Assembly (NCBI GenBank): GCA_040382055.1
Contig: JBEIGE010000001.1
Location: forward strand, 124,001 to 188,000
Source: JBEIGE01 sp040382055
GTDB taxonomy: Bacteria > Pseudomonadota > Gammaproteobacteria > Burkholderiales > Burkholderiaceae_C
Length of the DNA: 64,000 nt
Direction: 5' to 3'
A model generated the notes under the pieces. It was not told the DNA's origin. It ran no database searches and saw only the letters and a list, made by a program, of their open reading frames with translations. A program made the translations under genes and the position numbers. Every line of letters starts with the position of its first letter. Position 1 is the stretch's first letter. Of this stretch, positions 18,560 to 27,525 are shown in pieces.

Positions 18560-19728
18560 ACCGTAACCTCATCTTGCTGGCTGTTTGCCAGGGTCTTTTT
18601 CTTACCAACAACATTGTTTTCATTGCCATCAATGGCCTTGTGGGCCTGAGCATGGCACCCCTGGGCTGGATGGCAACACTGCCTGTCATGGGCTATGTGG
18701 TGGGCGGCGCTTTAAGCACGCCGCTGGTCGCGCGCGCGCAAAGCCGGTTTGGTCGCAAATACTCCTTCCAGATTGGCCTCATGGTGGCTTTTTTCTCTGC
18801 CTTATTGTGTGGCTACGCCGCTTTCAGCCACAGCTTCTGGTTGCTGGTAGCAGCCACCTTCATCGCCGGGTATTACAGCGCCAACGGCCAGCTTTACCGT
18901 TTTGCGGCGGCTGAATTGGTGGTGCCGGCCTACCGCGAAAAAGCCGTCTCACTGGTTCTGGCCGGGGGCTTGCTCGGAGCCATCATCGGACCCTATCTGG
19001 CCACCCACACCAAAAACATCATGGATGTGCCCTTTGTGGGTGCCTATCTGTCCCTCGCGGTGGTCGCCCTGGTCGCTATCCGAATCATGTCCACCATTGA
19101 CATGCCGCCGGCACCCCCGCTGGCCAAAGGCAGCAGCGGTGGGCGACCCGTGCTGGAAATCATGCGCCAGCCTGTTTTTATGGTGGCGGTTATCGGGGCA
19201 GCGCTGGGCTACGGCGTCATGAATCTATTGATGGCAGCAACACCGCTGGCCATGCAAGTCTGCCAATTCCCCTTTGATGATGCCGCGTTTGTGCTGCAGT
19301 GGCATGTGGTTGGAATGTTCGCACCCGGCTTTTTTACCGGCCACCTGATCAAACGTTTTGGCACCCTGCCAATCATGGGCGTTGGCGTTGCCCTCAATTT
19401 GCTGTGCATCTTGATTGCGCTTTCCGGGGTAGAGTTACACCAATTTTTATTGGCTATGTTCTTGCTGGGCGTGGGCTGGAACTTTCTGTTTACCGGCAGC
19501 ACCACCTTGGCCATGAGCGCGTATAGGCTCGAAGAAAAAGACAGGGCTCAGGCAGCGATCAACTTTTGTGTCTTCGGCGTTATGGCCATCACCTCTTTTG
19601 CGAGTGGCGCGCTGATCACCTCGCGAGGGTGGCAATGGCTCAATTTCGGCTCGCTGATGCCGGTTGTCCTTACTGGACTGGCGCTGCTGTGGCTAAGTTG
19701 GCAAAAACGCGCTACCGTTCAGGCCTAG
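18556..19728 (+). CDS. Major facilitator superfamily transporter
   Basis: A 390-residue inner-membrane protein with about 12 predicted helices, split by a cytoplasmic loop near residues 180-200. The loop between helices 2 and 3 has RAQSRFGRKYSF, a version of the MFS motif A. The substrate cannot be read from the sequence; the overall pattern resembles uncharacterised drug/solute exporters. It is coupled to rsmE by a 4-bp overlap and converges on the M20 peptidase gene with a 10-bp gap. Confidence 0.85.
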   Translation: MNRNLILLAVCQGLFLTNNIVFIAINGLVGLSMAPLGWMATLPVMGYVVGGALSTPLVARAQSRFGRKYSFQIGLMVAFFSALLCGYAAFSHSFWLLVAATFIAGYYSANGQLYRFAAAELVVPAYREKAVSLVLAGGLLGAIIGPYLATHTKNIMDVPFVGAYLSLAVVALVAIRIMSTIDMPPAPPLAKGSSGGRPVLEIMRQPVFMVAVIGAALGYGVMNLLMAATPLAMQVCQFPFDDAAFVLQWHVVGMFAPGFFTGHLIKRFGTLPIMGVGVALNLLCILIALSGVELHQFLLAMFLLGVGWNFLFTGSTTLAMSAYRLEEKDRAQAAINFCVFGVMAITSFASGALITSRGWQWLNFGSLMPVVLTGLALLWLSWQKRATVQA

Positions 19729-19738
19729 CGCCTTGTGC

Positions 19739-21220
19739 TCAGGGCATCTGGGCAATTACCTGAGCCACTGCAGCCGTCAGGCGCTTGGCATAGGGTACGT
19801 GCAAGAACTCATTGGGTCCATGGGCGTTGCTCTTGGGACCCAATACACCACACACCATCATTTGCGCCTTGGGAAAGCCCTGGGACAGCATGCTCATCAA
19901 GGGAATGGTGCCACCCTGGCCGATGAAGCCGCAATCCGCACCAAAGTGCGTGCGCGAAGCGCTGTGCAAAGCCTGCTCGAACCAGGGCGCGGTCTCAGGC
20001 GCATTCCAGCCCGTCGTCCCACCGCCCTCAAACGTCACACGTGCTTGATACGGTGCGTTGTCTTCAAGTAGCGTTTTGAGCTCCTGCACAGCCATGCCGG
20101 CATCAACCAGCGGCGGCAGCCGCAGGCTGAGCTTGAACGCTGTATAGGGCCGCAGCACATTGCCCGCGTTCTTCATGTCGGGCAGCCCCTCGGCACCGGT
20201 CACGCTCAGCGTAGGCGCCCAGGTACGCGCCAGCAGGCCTTTGACCGGATCGGTGGTGGTGGGCAAGGTCAAACGGGTGGAGCCTTCACAGTCGTAATGC
20301 GCCCAGGGAAAGCGCTTGTGAATCTCGTCACCAAGAATGGCTGCGGTTGCATGGGCCTGCTTGAGACGCTCGGGCGGCACCTCGCAGTGAAAGCTGGCTG
20401 GCAAAAGGCGGCCGGTAGCACTGTCCTCCAACCGGTCAAGCACCTGGCGCATGATGCGAAAGCTCGACGGCACCAGACCGCTGGCATCGCCGGAATGAAC
20501 GCCTTCGGTGAGCACCTCCACTTTAAGAACGCCACCGGCCATGCCGCGCAAGCTGGTGGTTAACCAGAGTTGGTCGTAATTTCCGGCACCCGAGTCCAGA
20601 CATATCACCAATGCCACATCGCCCAGACGCTTGCTGCCGGATGGTCCGAGTGCATCGATATAGGGCATCAGGTCGTACGAGCCACTCTCTTCGCAGGTTT
20701 CAATCAGACCGACGATGCGTGAATGTGCCACGTTCTGGCGCTTGAGGGCCGAAATGGCGGCAATGCTGGCGTAAATGGCATATCCGTCGTCGGCACCGCC
20801 GCGCCCGTAAAGCTTGCCGTCTTCGTACTTGGGCGTCCAAGGACCAAGGTCGGAACGCCAACCGGTGAACTCGGGCTGCTTGTCCAGGTGGCCATACATG
20901 AGCACCGTTTGGCCAGACGATGTGTTTGAAGCTGGGCCAGAAGCCGGCACTTCAAAAAAGATCACGGGGGTACGACCGGGCAGACGGATGACTTCAAGCG
21001 TCAGACCTGCCACCTTTTGTGCCTCAACCCAGGACGCCGCCTGGCGCACCACGGTATCGAGATAACCGTTGGTCGACCAGTCGGTATCAAACGCGGGCGA
21101 CTTGGCAGGGACGGCGATATAACTTTTGAGCTGACCCACGATTTCATCGTCCCAAGTCCGGCGAACTTCATCAAGTGCCAATTGAGGGTTGAAAACGGTG
21201 GGGGGAACGCGTGCATTCAT
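19739..21220 (-). CDS. M20 family metallopeptidase
   Basis: A zinc-dependent dipeptidase/carboxypeptidase-like enzyme of 493 residues. Metal and catalytic residues are visible: His111 and Asp113 (YGHLDKQ), Asp144 (GRGGADDGYA), the Glu177-Glu178 pair (ETCEESGS), Asp209 (CLDSG) and a C-terminal His in NAHGPNEF. An inserted lid/dimerisation domain lies between about 225 and 390. The length and GRGGADDGYA motif fit the dipeptidase-like M20 branch rather than the shorter succinyl-diaminopimelate desuccinylases. No signal peptide is seen. It diverges from the TRAP receptor gene over 114 bp; whether they share a substrate is unknown. Confidence 0.88.
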   Translation of the reverse strand: MNARVPPTVFNPQLALDEVRRTWDDEIVGQLKSYIAVPAKSPAFDTDWSTNGYLDTVVRQAASWVEAQKVAGLTLEVIRLPGRTPVIFFEVPASGPASNTSSGQTVLMYGHLDKQPEFTGWRSDLGPWTPKYEDGKLYGRGGADDGYAIYASIAAISALKRQNVAHSRIVGLIETCEESGSYDLMPYIDALGPSGSKRLGDVALVICLDSGAGNYDQLWLTTSLRGMAGGVLKVEVLTEGVHSGDASGLVPSSFRIMRQVLDRLEDSATGRLLPASFHCEVPPERLKQAHATAAILGDEIHKRFPWAHYDCEGSTRLTLPTTTDPVKGLLARTWAPTLSVTGAEGLPDMKNAGNVLRPYTAFKLSLRLPPLVDAGMAVQELKTLLEDNAPYQARVTFEGGGTTGWNAPETAPWFEQALHSASRTHFGADCGFIGQGGTIPLMSMLSQGFPKAQMMVCGVLGPKSNAHGPNEFLHVPYAKRLTAAVAQVIAQMP

Positions 21221-21334
21221 GAAATCTCCAGATGGGTCATTGACTGGACTTTGCCGAGCCAGTGCTTTTATAGCAGGATTGATAGAAAATAGTCTGGCTT
21301 CAGAACCTTCGAAATCGAACAGCCCAAATCCTTC

Positions 21335-22357
21335 ATGTCATTTTCAACCGCACTGAGCCGTCGAACTTTGCTGCACAGCGCCGCCGCTAGTGCTCTGGGT
21401 TGTTCGGCGCTCGTCTTAACTCCGGGGGCTCGTGCACAGAGCCGAAAAATACTTCGGATCTCCTCGTCAGCAGTGCCCGACGACTGGCACGCCAGGATGT
21501 GGACGGTATTTAAGGATGCGCTGGAAAAAACAGCGCCGGGCGAATTTGATGTGCAAATCAATCTGAACGCCTCGCTGTTCAAGCAAGGGGCCGAGACTAT
21601 TGCAATGGCGCGTGGAAACCTGGAACTTGCCAGCATATCGGCGTTTGACATTGCCAAGCAAGTCCCGGAGTTCTCGGTCTTTACCGCCGGCTACATGATC
21701 CGAGATACGTTGCACCAGCAAAAGGTATTCAACGGTCCTATTGGCGCGGAGTTGTTCAAAACCGTGACTGAGAAACTGGGTTTGACCACTCTGGCTACGA
21801 TCTATCTGGGCACGCGACAGCTCAATCTCCGCGAAACTCGCAGTGTCAGAACCCCTGCCGACCTCAAAGGTATCAAACTGCGTATGCCCGGCTCACGGGA
21901 ATGGCTGTTTCTGGGCGACGCATTGGGTGCAACCGCCACACCACTTGCATTCGGTGAGGTCTACCTGGGGCTGAAGTCCGGCACCATAGATGGTCAGGAT
22001 AATCCCTTGCCCTCTGTCAAGTCGGCAAAGTTTTATGAGGTCACCAAGCAAATCACCCTGACCAGTCACCTGGTGGACAGCCTGTTCATTACCATCTCCA
22101 ACAAAAGTTATGAGGCCTTGACGGACTTACAAAAGCAGAAAGTTCGGGCTGGCGCACAGGCGGCGGCGGCTTACAACAACGAAAATCGCATCAAGGAAGA
22201 GTCGCAACTGGTCGAATTCTTCAAAAAAGAAGGGCTTCAGGTGACAACACCGGATGTGGATGCGTTTCGCAAAGCAGTTCAAGCCCGGTACCAAAACTCT
22301 GAATACGCCAAGACCTGGCCTCAAGGTCTGGTTGAACGTATCAACCAGACGCGTTAA
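21335..22357 (+). CDS. TRAP transporter solute-binding protein (DctP family)
   Basis: The periplasmic receptor of a tripartite ATP-independent (Na+-driven) carboxylate-type transporter. The 340-residue precursor has a twin-arginine signal (SRRTLLHS) with cleavage near ARAQ. DctP-family features include a GIKLRMPGSREW segment holding the conserved carboxylate-binding arginine, and the EVYLGLKSGTIDGQDNP motif. The ligand is probably an organic acid but cannot be named. The small and large membrane subunits follow at once, giving a complete P-Q-M operon. Confidence 0.92.
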   Translation: MSFSTALSRRTLLHSAAASALGCSALVLTPGARAQSRKILRISSSAVPDDWHARMWTVFKDALEKTAPGEFDVQINLNASLFKQGAETIAMARGNLELASISAFDIAKQVPEFSVFTAGYMIRDTLHQQKVFNGPIGAELFKTVTEKLGLTTLATIYLGTRQLNLRETRSVRTPADLKGIKLRMPGSREWLFLGDALGATATPLAFGEVYLGLKSGTIDGQDNPLPSVKSAKFYEVTKQITLTSHLVDSLFITISNKSYEALTDLQKQKVRAGAQAAAAYNNENRIKEESQLVEFFKKEGLQVTTPDVDAFRKAVQARYQNSEYAKTWPQGLVERINQTR

Positions 22358-22378
22358 CAAGCCTCACCGATCTGTCTC

Positions 22379-22846
22379 ATGCGTCGATATTTGAGAACTA
22401 TGGCCAACGCCATCGGTGGTGGTTTATTTTTAACCTTGTTTGTCGTTTTCATCATCCAGATCACGGCGCGCTTCGGTTTCAACAAGCCTCTGCCCTGGAC
22501 CGATGAAGCAGCTGTCATCCTGTATGTCTGGGTCATCCTGTGGGCAGCTGCGGTGATGGTGCCCGAGCGCGAGCATGTGGTCTTTGATCTTCTATGGAAC
22601 CTGGCTGGCCCGCGCACACGCCAGGCCATGGCCGTTGCCGGCCACATGCTCATAGGTGGTTTGGCTCTGGTGGCTTTGCCCGCCAGCTGGGACTATGTGC
22701 ATTTCATGCGACGCGAGGGCACACCGGTTTTGAACCTGCCTTTCATGGTCGTGTATCTGCCCTTTGTTTTGCTCCTGGTTGCAATGGTGGTCCGCAGTGC
22801 CTGGAGCCTCTGGCGCATTGTTCAAACCCGGTCACAACTGCAATGA
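22379..22846 (+). CDS. TRAP transporter small membrane subunit (DctQ family)
   Basis: A 155-residue protein with four predicted helices, typical of DctQ. It carries the family's WTDEAAVILYVWVILWAA segment around helix 2 and EREHVVFDLL before helix 3. It links the receptor and the large permease in the inner membrane. It starts 21 bp after the receptor gene and its stop overlaps the DctM start as ATGA (22843-22846). Confidence 0.9.
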   Translation: MRRYLRTMANAIGGGLFLTLFVVFIIQITARFGFNKPLPWTDEAAVILYVWVILWAAAVMVPEREHVVFDLLWNLAGPRTRQAMAVAGHMLIGGLALVALPASWDYVHFMRREGTPVLNLPFMVVYLPFVLLLVAMVVRSAWSLWRIVQTRSQLQ

Positions 22847-24141
22847 CCTGGGATATAGGCGTTCTGTTCCTCGTGCTTGTCGCTGGCATGCTGCTGCGCA
22901 TGCCCATAGGCTTTTCCATGCTGGCCTCGGGTATAGCCTATCTTTTGATGAAAAGACAAGACCTGGGGCTGGTGGCTGAGCAAGTCGGCAACGGGCTGTA
23001 CAACAGCTATGTACTGCTGGCCGTCCCCCTGTTTGTATTTGCCGCCAATATCATGAATGCCGGCTCTGTGAGCGAGCGCATATTTGATTTCTGCCGCCTG
23101 CTGGTCGGGCGCATGCGCGGCGGCCTGGCTCAGGTGGATATTCTGGTCAGCGTCATTTTTTCCGGCATGAGCGGCAGCGCCATTGCCGATGCCGCCGGTC
23201 CGGGGCTGGTCACCATCCGACAAATGCTGAAAAAACAGGGCTATTCGCGCGGCTTTGCCGGTGCAGTGGTGGTCGCCAGTGCCACGCTGGGACCCATCAT
23301 TCCTCCAAGTATCCCCATGGTCATTTACGGCATGGTCTCAGGTGCCTCGGTAGGCGCGCTTTTCCTGGGCGGCATCGTGCCGGGCCTGTTGGCTGCCTTG
23401 GTCATGATGGGCGTGGTTTATGTCATGGCCACCCTTCGCAAAATGCCCCGGGATGAGCCGGTGCCACGCTCACAGTGGGCCAGCCTGATTTTTCGTGGCG
23501 CCTTGCCTCTGTCCATGCCACTTGTGCTGCTGGGTGGGATTTATTCGGGGGCTTTTACCCCCACCGAAGCCGCAGCGGTGGCCGCCTTGCATGCGCTGAT
23601 TCTGGCTGCTCTTGTTTTCAGAGCGCTTACCTGGCGCAGCTTCTGGGGTGTGGTGCTGGAGTCTACTCGGAGCAGCGCCGTGATCACGCTCATTTTGGCA
23701 GGCTCCTTCATGCTCAGCTACGCCTTTACCGCAGAAGGCGTACCGCAAGCCATGGCGCAATGGGTCGACGGCATGCAACTGTCGCGATTGCAGTTTTTGC
23801 TGATGGTCAACGGCTTGTTTTTGTTGCTCGGCTGTTTTCTAGATGTTTCGGTGCTGCTGCTGGTGTTTGTGCCCATGTTGCTGCCTGCGGCCAAACTCCT
23901 GGGTGTAGACCTGGTTCATTTTGGCGTGCTGGTGGTGCTCAACATGATGATCGGCTTGATTCACCCGCCCTTTGGGATGCTGCTGTTTGTCATCAAGGCA
24001 CTGACTGGAATTCCGATTGGCGAGATCATGAAAGAAGGCTGGCCGTTTTTCGTGATGCTGCTGCTGCTGCTGCTGGCCATCACAGTATTTCCACAAATTG
24101 TTCTGTGGTTACCCCAAACCATGGGGTACACCACTGGATAG
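22843..24141 (+). CDS. TRAP transporter large permease subunit (DctM family)
   Basis: The 432-residue, roughly 12-helix transport subunit. Visible family features are GIAYLLMKR, VPLFVFAANIM, the GMSGSAIADAAGPG re-entrant hairpin motif, ATLGPIIPPSIPMVIYG, and the second hairpin GLIHPPFGM. ATG 22843 overlaps the DctQ stop and gives the normal family N-terminus; the longer upstream frame is a shadow of dctQ. It ends 20 bp before the convergent DUF1080 lipoprotein gene. Confidence 0.93.
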   Translation: MTWDIGVLFLVLVAGMLLRMPIGFSMLASGIAYLLMKRQDLGLVAEQVGNGLYNSYVLLAVPLFVFAANIMNAGSVSERIFDFCRLLVGRMRGGLAQVDILVSVIFSGMSGSAIADAAGPGLVTIRQMLKKQGYSRGFAGAVVVASATLGPIIPPSIPMVIYGMVSGASVGALFLGGIVPGLLAALVMMGVVYVMATLRKMPRDEPVPRSQWASLIFRGALPLSMPLVLLGGIYSGAFTPTEAAAVAALHALILAALVFRALTWRSFWGVVLESTRSSAVITLILAGSFMLSYAFTAEGVPQAMAQWVDGMQLSRLQFLLMVNGLFLLLGCFLDVSVLLLVFVPMLLPAAKLLGVDLVHFGVLVVLNMMIGLIHPPFGMLLFVIKALTGIPIGEIMKEGWPFFVMLLLLLLAITVFPQIVLWLPQTMGYTTG

Positions 24142-24161
24142 AACGACGAGTAGTTAGCACA

Positions 24162-24779
24162 TCAAAGCGGTTTGATCTGAACGTTGCGCCACTTGATAGC
24201 CCCTCCGTTGGCACCCCGGACGCCAGCACCATACTGAAGCGCAAAGGGTCCACTGGCAAATTGACTGTCTTGAATGGCAACCGTAAGCTGCCCATTGAGT
24301 TTGACCGTCAGATGCGATCCTCTGGCATACACCTCCAGCGTATTCCACTTGCCGCCAGCCTTGTAAACCGTTGGCACCGGGACCGCTGCAAAGTTAACAA
24401 TGGCGCCAGTTGCATAAACCGGATCTGGCCGGATGTCCCAGATATTGACCTCATAGGAGTTGTCTGCAGCAATCTTGAGTGGGTCTTTTGCACGAAAAAA
24501 AATACCGCTGTTGGTGTCGGTTTCCGCCCAGAACTCGGCATAAATGATGAAATCCTTATAGGCAGTCTTGGACACCAGAAAGCCACCTTTGCCCTTGTCA
24601 GCCACGATCGCCCCATCCAAGGCTTGCCAATTGGCGTCACCCACCTGATTCCAGTTCGACAGGCCCTTATCGCCATCAATCAGCGTCAACCAGTCTGGGC
24701 CTGACGGCCGGCTGGCGCAGCCAGCTAGGGTGAGCGCTGCCAGTAAGCTGCCTGCGGCTATAAATGTTGAGCGTTTCAT
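24162..24779 (-). CDS. DUF1080 (3-keto-disaccharide hydrolase-like) lipoprotein
   Basis: A 205-residue precursor with a lipoprotein signal (LTLAGC, Cys21) followed by a single DUF1080 beta-sandwich domain: WNQVGDANWQALDGAIVADKG, DFIIYAEFWAETDTNSGIFFR, SYEVNIWD, WNTLEVYARG and LQYGAG. The fold is laminin-G/concanavalin-like. The family includes 3-keto-glycoside hydrolases, but the substrate here is unknown. It is a single gene converging on the TRAP operon. The ~200 bp between it and metW contain nothing I can assign beyond the likely promoter. Confidence 0.82.
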   Translation of the reverse strand: MKRSTFIAAGSLLAALTLAGCASRPSGPDWLTLIDGDKGLSNWNQVGDANWQALDGAIVADKGKGGFLVSKTAYKDFIIYAEFWAETDTNSGIFFRAKDPLKIAADNSYEVNIWDIRPDPVYATGAIVNFAAVPVPTVYKAGGKWNTLEVYARGSHLTVKLNGQLTVAIQDSQFASGPFALQYGAGVRGANGGAIKWRNVQIKPL

Positions 24780-24980
24780 GCGTGTCTCCTATGAAAAGTT
24801 ATTGAATTGAGGATTCGCTACTCCCTACAAAGGGTACCTTAAATAGAGTGTGAGTGCATCCAAGACGCCCGGGTGAACAAGTCTCACCAAACGCACCGCA
24901 AAGCTCATCAAGGTTTGGGGCCGGAACAGACTTGGGTATTGCTCGGTCAACCAGTAAAAAGACCGTTTCTTCCTAACCGG

Positions 24981-25574
24981 TCAATCCACAGATGCGCGGG
25001 AAACCCGAAATACAGCCGTTCCTGCCAACAGATTTGGCAAGAACCGCACGGTTTGTCCCTCCTGCAATCCAAATCCATCCTGGATCTGGATGTTCTTGTT
25101 CGCCGCCAATGCCTCAAAGTCTTTGAACGTTCCTACCCTGATGTTGGGCGTGTCATACCATTGGTAGGGCAAGCGCTTTGTTACCGGCATACGACCCATG
25201 AGGACGCTCAGGCGATTGGGCCAATGCCCAAAATTGGGAAATGCAATCACTCCACTGCGGCCTACGCGTACCGTCTCACGCAGCATGGTCTCCGCATTGC
25301 GCAAATGCTGAAGAGTGTCAATCTGCAACACCACGTCAAAAGAATGATCACCAAACATGGAGAGTCCCTCGTCCAGATTGAGCTGGATCACGTTGACGCC
25401 GCGCTTGACGCAAGCCAGCACATTTGTATCGTCGATTTCAATGCCATAGCCAGTACAGCCCCGGTTGGCCTGTAAATAAGCCAACAGGGCGCCGTCACCA
25501 CAGCCAAGATCCAAAACGCGCGCTCCTTGCGGCACCAGCTGGGCAATGGCCTCAAGCGTGCTTAACTGGCTCAT
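24981..25574 (-). CDS. metW: Methionine biosynthesis protein MetW
   Basis: A SAM-dependent methyltransferase-fold protein of 197 residues, with VLDLGCGDGALL (motif I), GIEID (motif II), VVLQIDTLQHL, and the MetW-typical FPNFGHWPNRL and PYQWYDTPNIR segments. MetW is required alongside MetX for methionine synthesis in many Gram-negatives, probably by assisting or activating MetX rather than methylating. Its start overlaps the metX stop as ATGA (25571-25574), which fits a fixed stoichiometry. Confidence 0.94.
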   Translation of the reverse strand: MSQLSTLEAIAQLVPQGARVLDLGCGDGALLAYLQANRGCTGYGIEIDDTNVLACVKRGVNVIQLNLDEGLSMFGDHSFDVVLQIDTLQHLRNAETMLRETVRVGRSGVIAFPNFGHWPNRLSVLMGRMPVTKRLPYQWYDTPNIRVGTFKDFEALAANKNIQIQDGFGLQEGQTVRFLPNLLAGTAVFRVSRASVD

Positions 25575-26710
25575 GACACAGTAGCTCCTGCCGAGAAGCT
25601 TTCAAGGCTATCAAAATAGGAGCGTATCAGGCTCATATAACGGGGGTCATCCAGCAAAAAGGCATCATGACCATGGGGTGCGTCTATCTCCGCATAGCTC
25701 ACGTCGCGCTTGTTGTCCAGGAGCGCCTTGACAATTTCATGACTGCGTTGAGGTGAAAAACGCCAATCCGTGGTGAAGCTGACCAGCAAAAATCTGGCTG
25801 TCGCACGCGCAAGTGCCTGGCTAAGGTCGCCACCGTAAGTGCGGGCCGGATCAAAGTAATCCAAAGCCCGGGTAATCAGCAGATAGGTATTGGCATCAAA
25901 GTACTCAGCAAACTTGTCTCCCTGGTATCGCAGGTAGCTCTCGATCTGAAATTCGATTTCCTGTGTGCTGTATTTAAGCTCTACACCTTCACGGAGCTGT
26001 CGGCCAAACTTCTCGTTCATGACATCATCACTCAGATAGGTGATATGGCCCAGCATGCGCGCAATCCGCAAGCCACGCTTTGGAACGACACCATGCTCAT
26101 AAAAAAAGCCGCTGTGGAAGTCAGGGTCGGTAGCAATGGCTCGTCGCGCCACTTCGTTAAAGGCAATATTTTCGGCATTCAGGTTCGGCGCGCTGGCAAC
26201 CACAACCGCATTGCGCACCCGGGTCGGGTACTGCAAACTCCAACTCAAAGCCTGCATGCCACCCAAACTGCCGCCCATCACGGCAGCCAGAACCTCGATG
26301 CCGAAATGATCCAGTAGCCGGGCCTGCGCATTTACCCAGTCTTCAACGGTAAGCACAGGAAAATCAGCACCATAAACCTTGCCTGTGTCGGGGTTAATGT
26401 GCATCGGACCGGTTGAGCCGAAGCATGAGCCCAAATTGTTCACGCCAATAACGAAAAAGCGGTTGGTGTCCACCGGCTTGCCAGGTCCGATCATGTTGTC
26501 CCACCAACCCTCGGATTTTTCCTGTCCGGCATAGATACCCGCCACGTGGTGGGAGGCGTTAAGCGCATGGCAAATCAAAACTGCATTGGTCTTTGCAGCG
26601 TTGAGGGTGCCATAGGTCTCAAAGCTCAACGAGTAGTCGCGTATTGCACCGCCGCTTTGGAGCAGCAAAGGGGCATCGAAATGCAACGACTGGGGATGGG
26701 CAATCAACAT
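25571..26710 (-). CDS. metX: Homoserine O-acyltransferase MetX
   Basis: It acylates homoserine, the first committed step of methionine synthesis; in MetW-containing proteobacteria the acyl donor is often succinyl-CoA, so acetyl versus succinyl is open. The 379-residue alpha/beta-hydrolase has the nucleophile elbow GGSLGGMQALSW (Ser148), an aspartate in VSFTTDWRFSP and a histidine in DAPHGHDAFL, completing the triad. The start is ATG 26710; a TTG six codons upstream is less likely. No SAM or SAH riboswitch could be recognised in the AT-rich upstream gap. Confidence 0.94.
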   Translation of the reverse strand: MLIAHPQSLHFDAPLLLQSGGAIRDYSLSFETYGTLNAAKTNAVLICHALNASHHVAGIYAGQEKSEGWWDNMIGPGKPVDTNRFFVIGVNNLGSCFGSTGPMHINPDTGKVYGADFPVLTVEDWVNAQARLLDHFGIEVLAAVMGGSLGGMQALSWSLQYPTRVRNAVVVASAPNLNAENIAFNEVARRAIATDPDFHSGFFYEHGVVPKRGLRIARMLGHITYLSDDVMNEKFGRQLREGVELKYSTQEIEFQIESYLRYQGDKFAEYFDANTYLLITRALDYFDPARTYGGDLSQALARATARFLLVSFTTDWRFSPQRSHEIVKALLDNKRDVSYAEIDAPHGHDAFLLDDPRYMSLIRSYFDSLESFSAGATVS

Positions 26711-26884
26711 GGGTGAAAGTGGGCTCAAAGAAACCCGGCTCAGCGTGCTGCAGGGCCGAGCTACGCATCGCCAAAGTATACGTGCAGGTTAAATTTACCT
26801 ATTTTTCTATTCGACCATCTCTCGGGTTTCAAAGCACGGCTTTTAATATGAAAAGCACTTCTTTTGACAACAAATTGAAATATT

Positions 26885-26941
26885 TTGGATATTTTGCGGT
26901 TTGGAGCATAATATGACGATATCACCCTAATTGAGGTGGTA
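26885..26941 (+). promoter_or_regulatory. Candidate promoter and 5' hairpin in the metX/RNA-binding-protein gap
   Basis: The 350-bp gap from 26711 to 27060 is AT-rich and holds promoters for both divergent genes. On the plus strand TTGGAT (26885) and CATAAT (26907) are 16 bp apart. Just after the expected transcription start, TATCACC (26920-26926) and GGTGGTA (26935-26941) form a seven-pair stem with one G-U. That leaves an untranslated leader of roughly 140 bases before the RNA-binding-protein ATG. No promoter for metX stands out. The elements are visible; their use is inference. Confidence 0.35.
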
Positions 26942-27060
26942 TGAGTTTGCGGTGAATGGTCAGTTTCGCGTCTGCTTTAAGTCTTCATTGGTTTGTTGAT
27001 TGCGGGTTAATAGCGGTTATCGGACTCCATCGCGTTTTGAGTTTTTTTCAGGAGTCCCTA

Positions 27061-27486
27061 ATGGGCAACAAACTTTATGTGGGCAACCTGCCCTATTCTT
27101 TCCGTGACGACGACCTTCAACAGGCTTTCGCGGCTCACGGCTCTGTATCAAGTGCCAAAGTCATGATGGAGCGAGATACCGGTCGCTCCAAGGGTTTCGG
27201 CTTTGTTGAGATGGGTAGCGATGCAGAAGCGCAAGCAGCCATCAATGCAATGAATGGTCAACAATTCGGTGGCCGCGGTCTCGTAGTCAACGAAGCCCGT
27301 CCCATGGAACCACGTCCCCCACGTAGTGGCGGCGGTGGTTATGGCGGCGGCGGCGGCGGTGGTTACGGCGGCGGCGCTGGCGGTGGACGCAGTGGTGGCG
27401 GTGGTTACGGCGGCGGCGCTGGTGGTGGACGCAGCGGCGGCGGCGGCGGTTACGGCGGCGGCGGCGGCGGACGCAGCAGCTACTAA
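27061..27486 (+). CDS. Glycine-rich RNA-binding protein (single RRM)
   Basis: A 141-residue protein with one RNA-recognition motif (residues 3-81): RNP2 LYVGNL (5-10) and RNP1 KGFGFVEM (44-51). A glycine/tyrosine/arginine-rich tail follows (about 89-141). Bacterial proteins of this type resemble plant and cyanobacterial cold-induced RNA chaperones; a cold or stress role is inferred from the family and the long leader. ATG 27061 has AGGAG seven bases upstream. The frame is open 35 codons further but without an RBS. A strong bidirectional terminator follows the stop. Confidence 0.93.
   Translation: MGNKLYVGNLPYSFRDDDLQQAFAAHGSVSSAKVMMERDTGRSKGFGFVEMGSDAEAQAAINAMNGQQFGGRGLVVNEARPMEPRPPRSGGGGYGGGGGGGYGGGAGGGRSGGGGYGGGAGGGRSGGGGGYGGGGGGRSSY
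27328..27483 (+). repeat. Low-complexity glycine-codon repeat encoding the RGG/YGG tail
   Basis: GGC/GGT-rich DNA encodes repeated units beginning at Tyr102, Tyr116 and Tyr131. The first two are near-identical 14-15-residue units (YGGGAGGGRSGGGG), the third is shorter. The DNA repeats are prone to slippage and length change. This is coding sequence, not an intergenic repeat. Confidence 0.8.
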
Positions 27487-27488
27487 AC

Positions 27489-27514
27489 AAAAAGGGCCCT
27501 TACGGCCCTTTTTT
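27489..27514. terminator. Bidirectional Rho-independent terminator
   Basis: AAAGGGCC (27491-27498) and GGCCCTTT (27504-27511) pair around a CTTAC loop, flanked by A-runs on the left and T-runs on the right. It can therefore end both the RNA-binding-protein transcript (plus) and the convergent sbtB transcript (minus). Confidence 0.88.
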
Positions 27515-27525
27515 ATTGGGGGTTG

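Noticed and set aside
26711..26960. SAM or SAH riboswitch upstream of metX
   Set aside because: I looked for paired elements on the minus strand and found no match to known methionine-related riboswitch layouts.
27328..27483. CRISPR-like or satellite repeat
   Set aside because: The repeats are in frame inside the RNA-binding-protein gene and encode its Gly/Tyr/Arg tail; there are no spacers.
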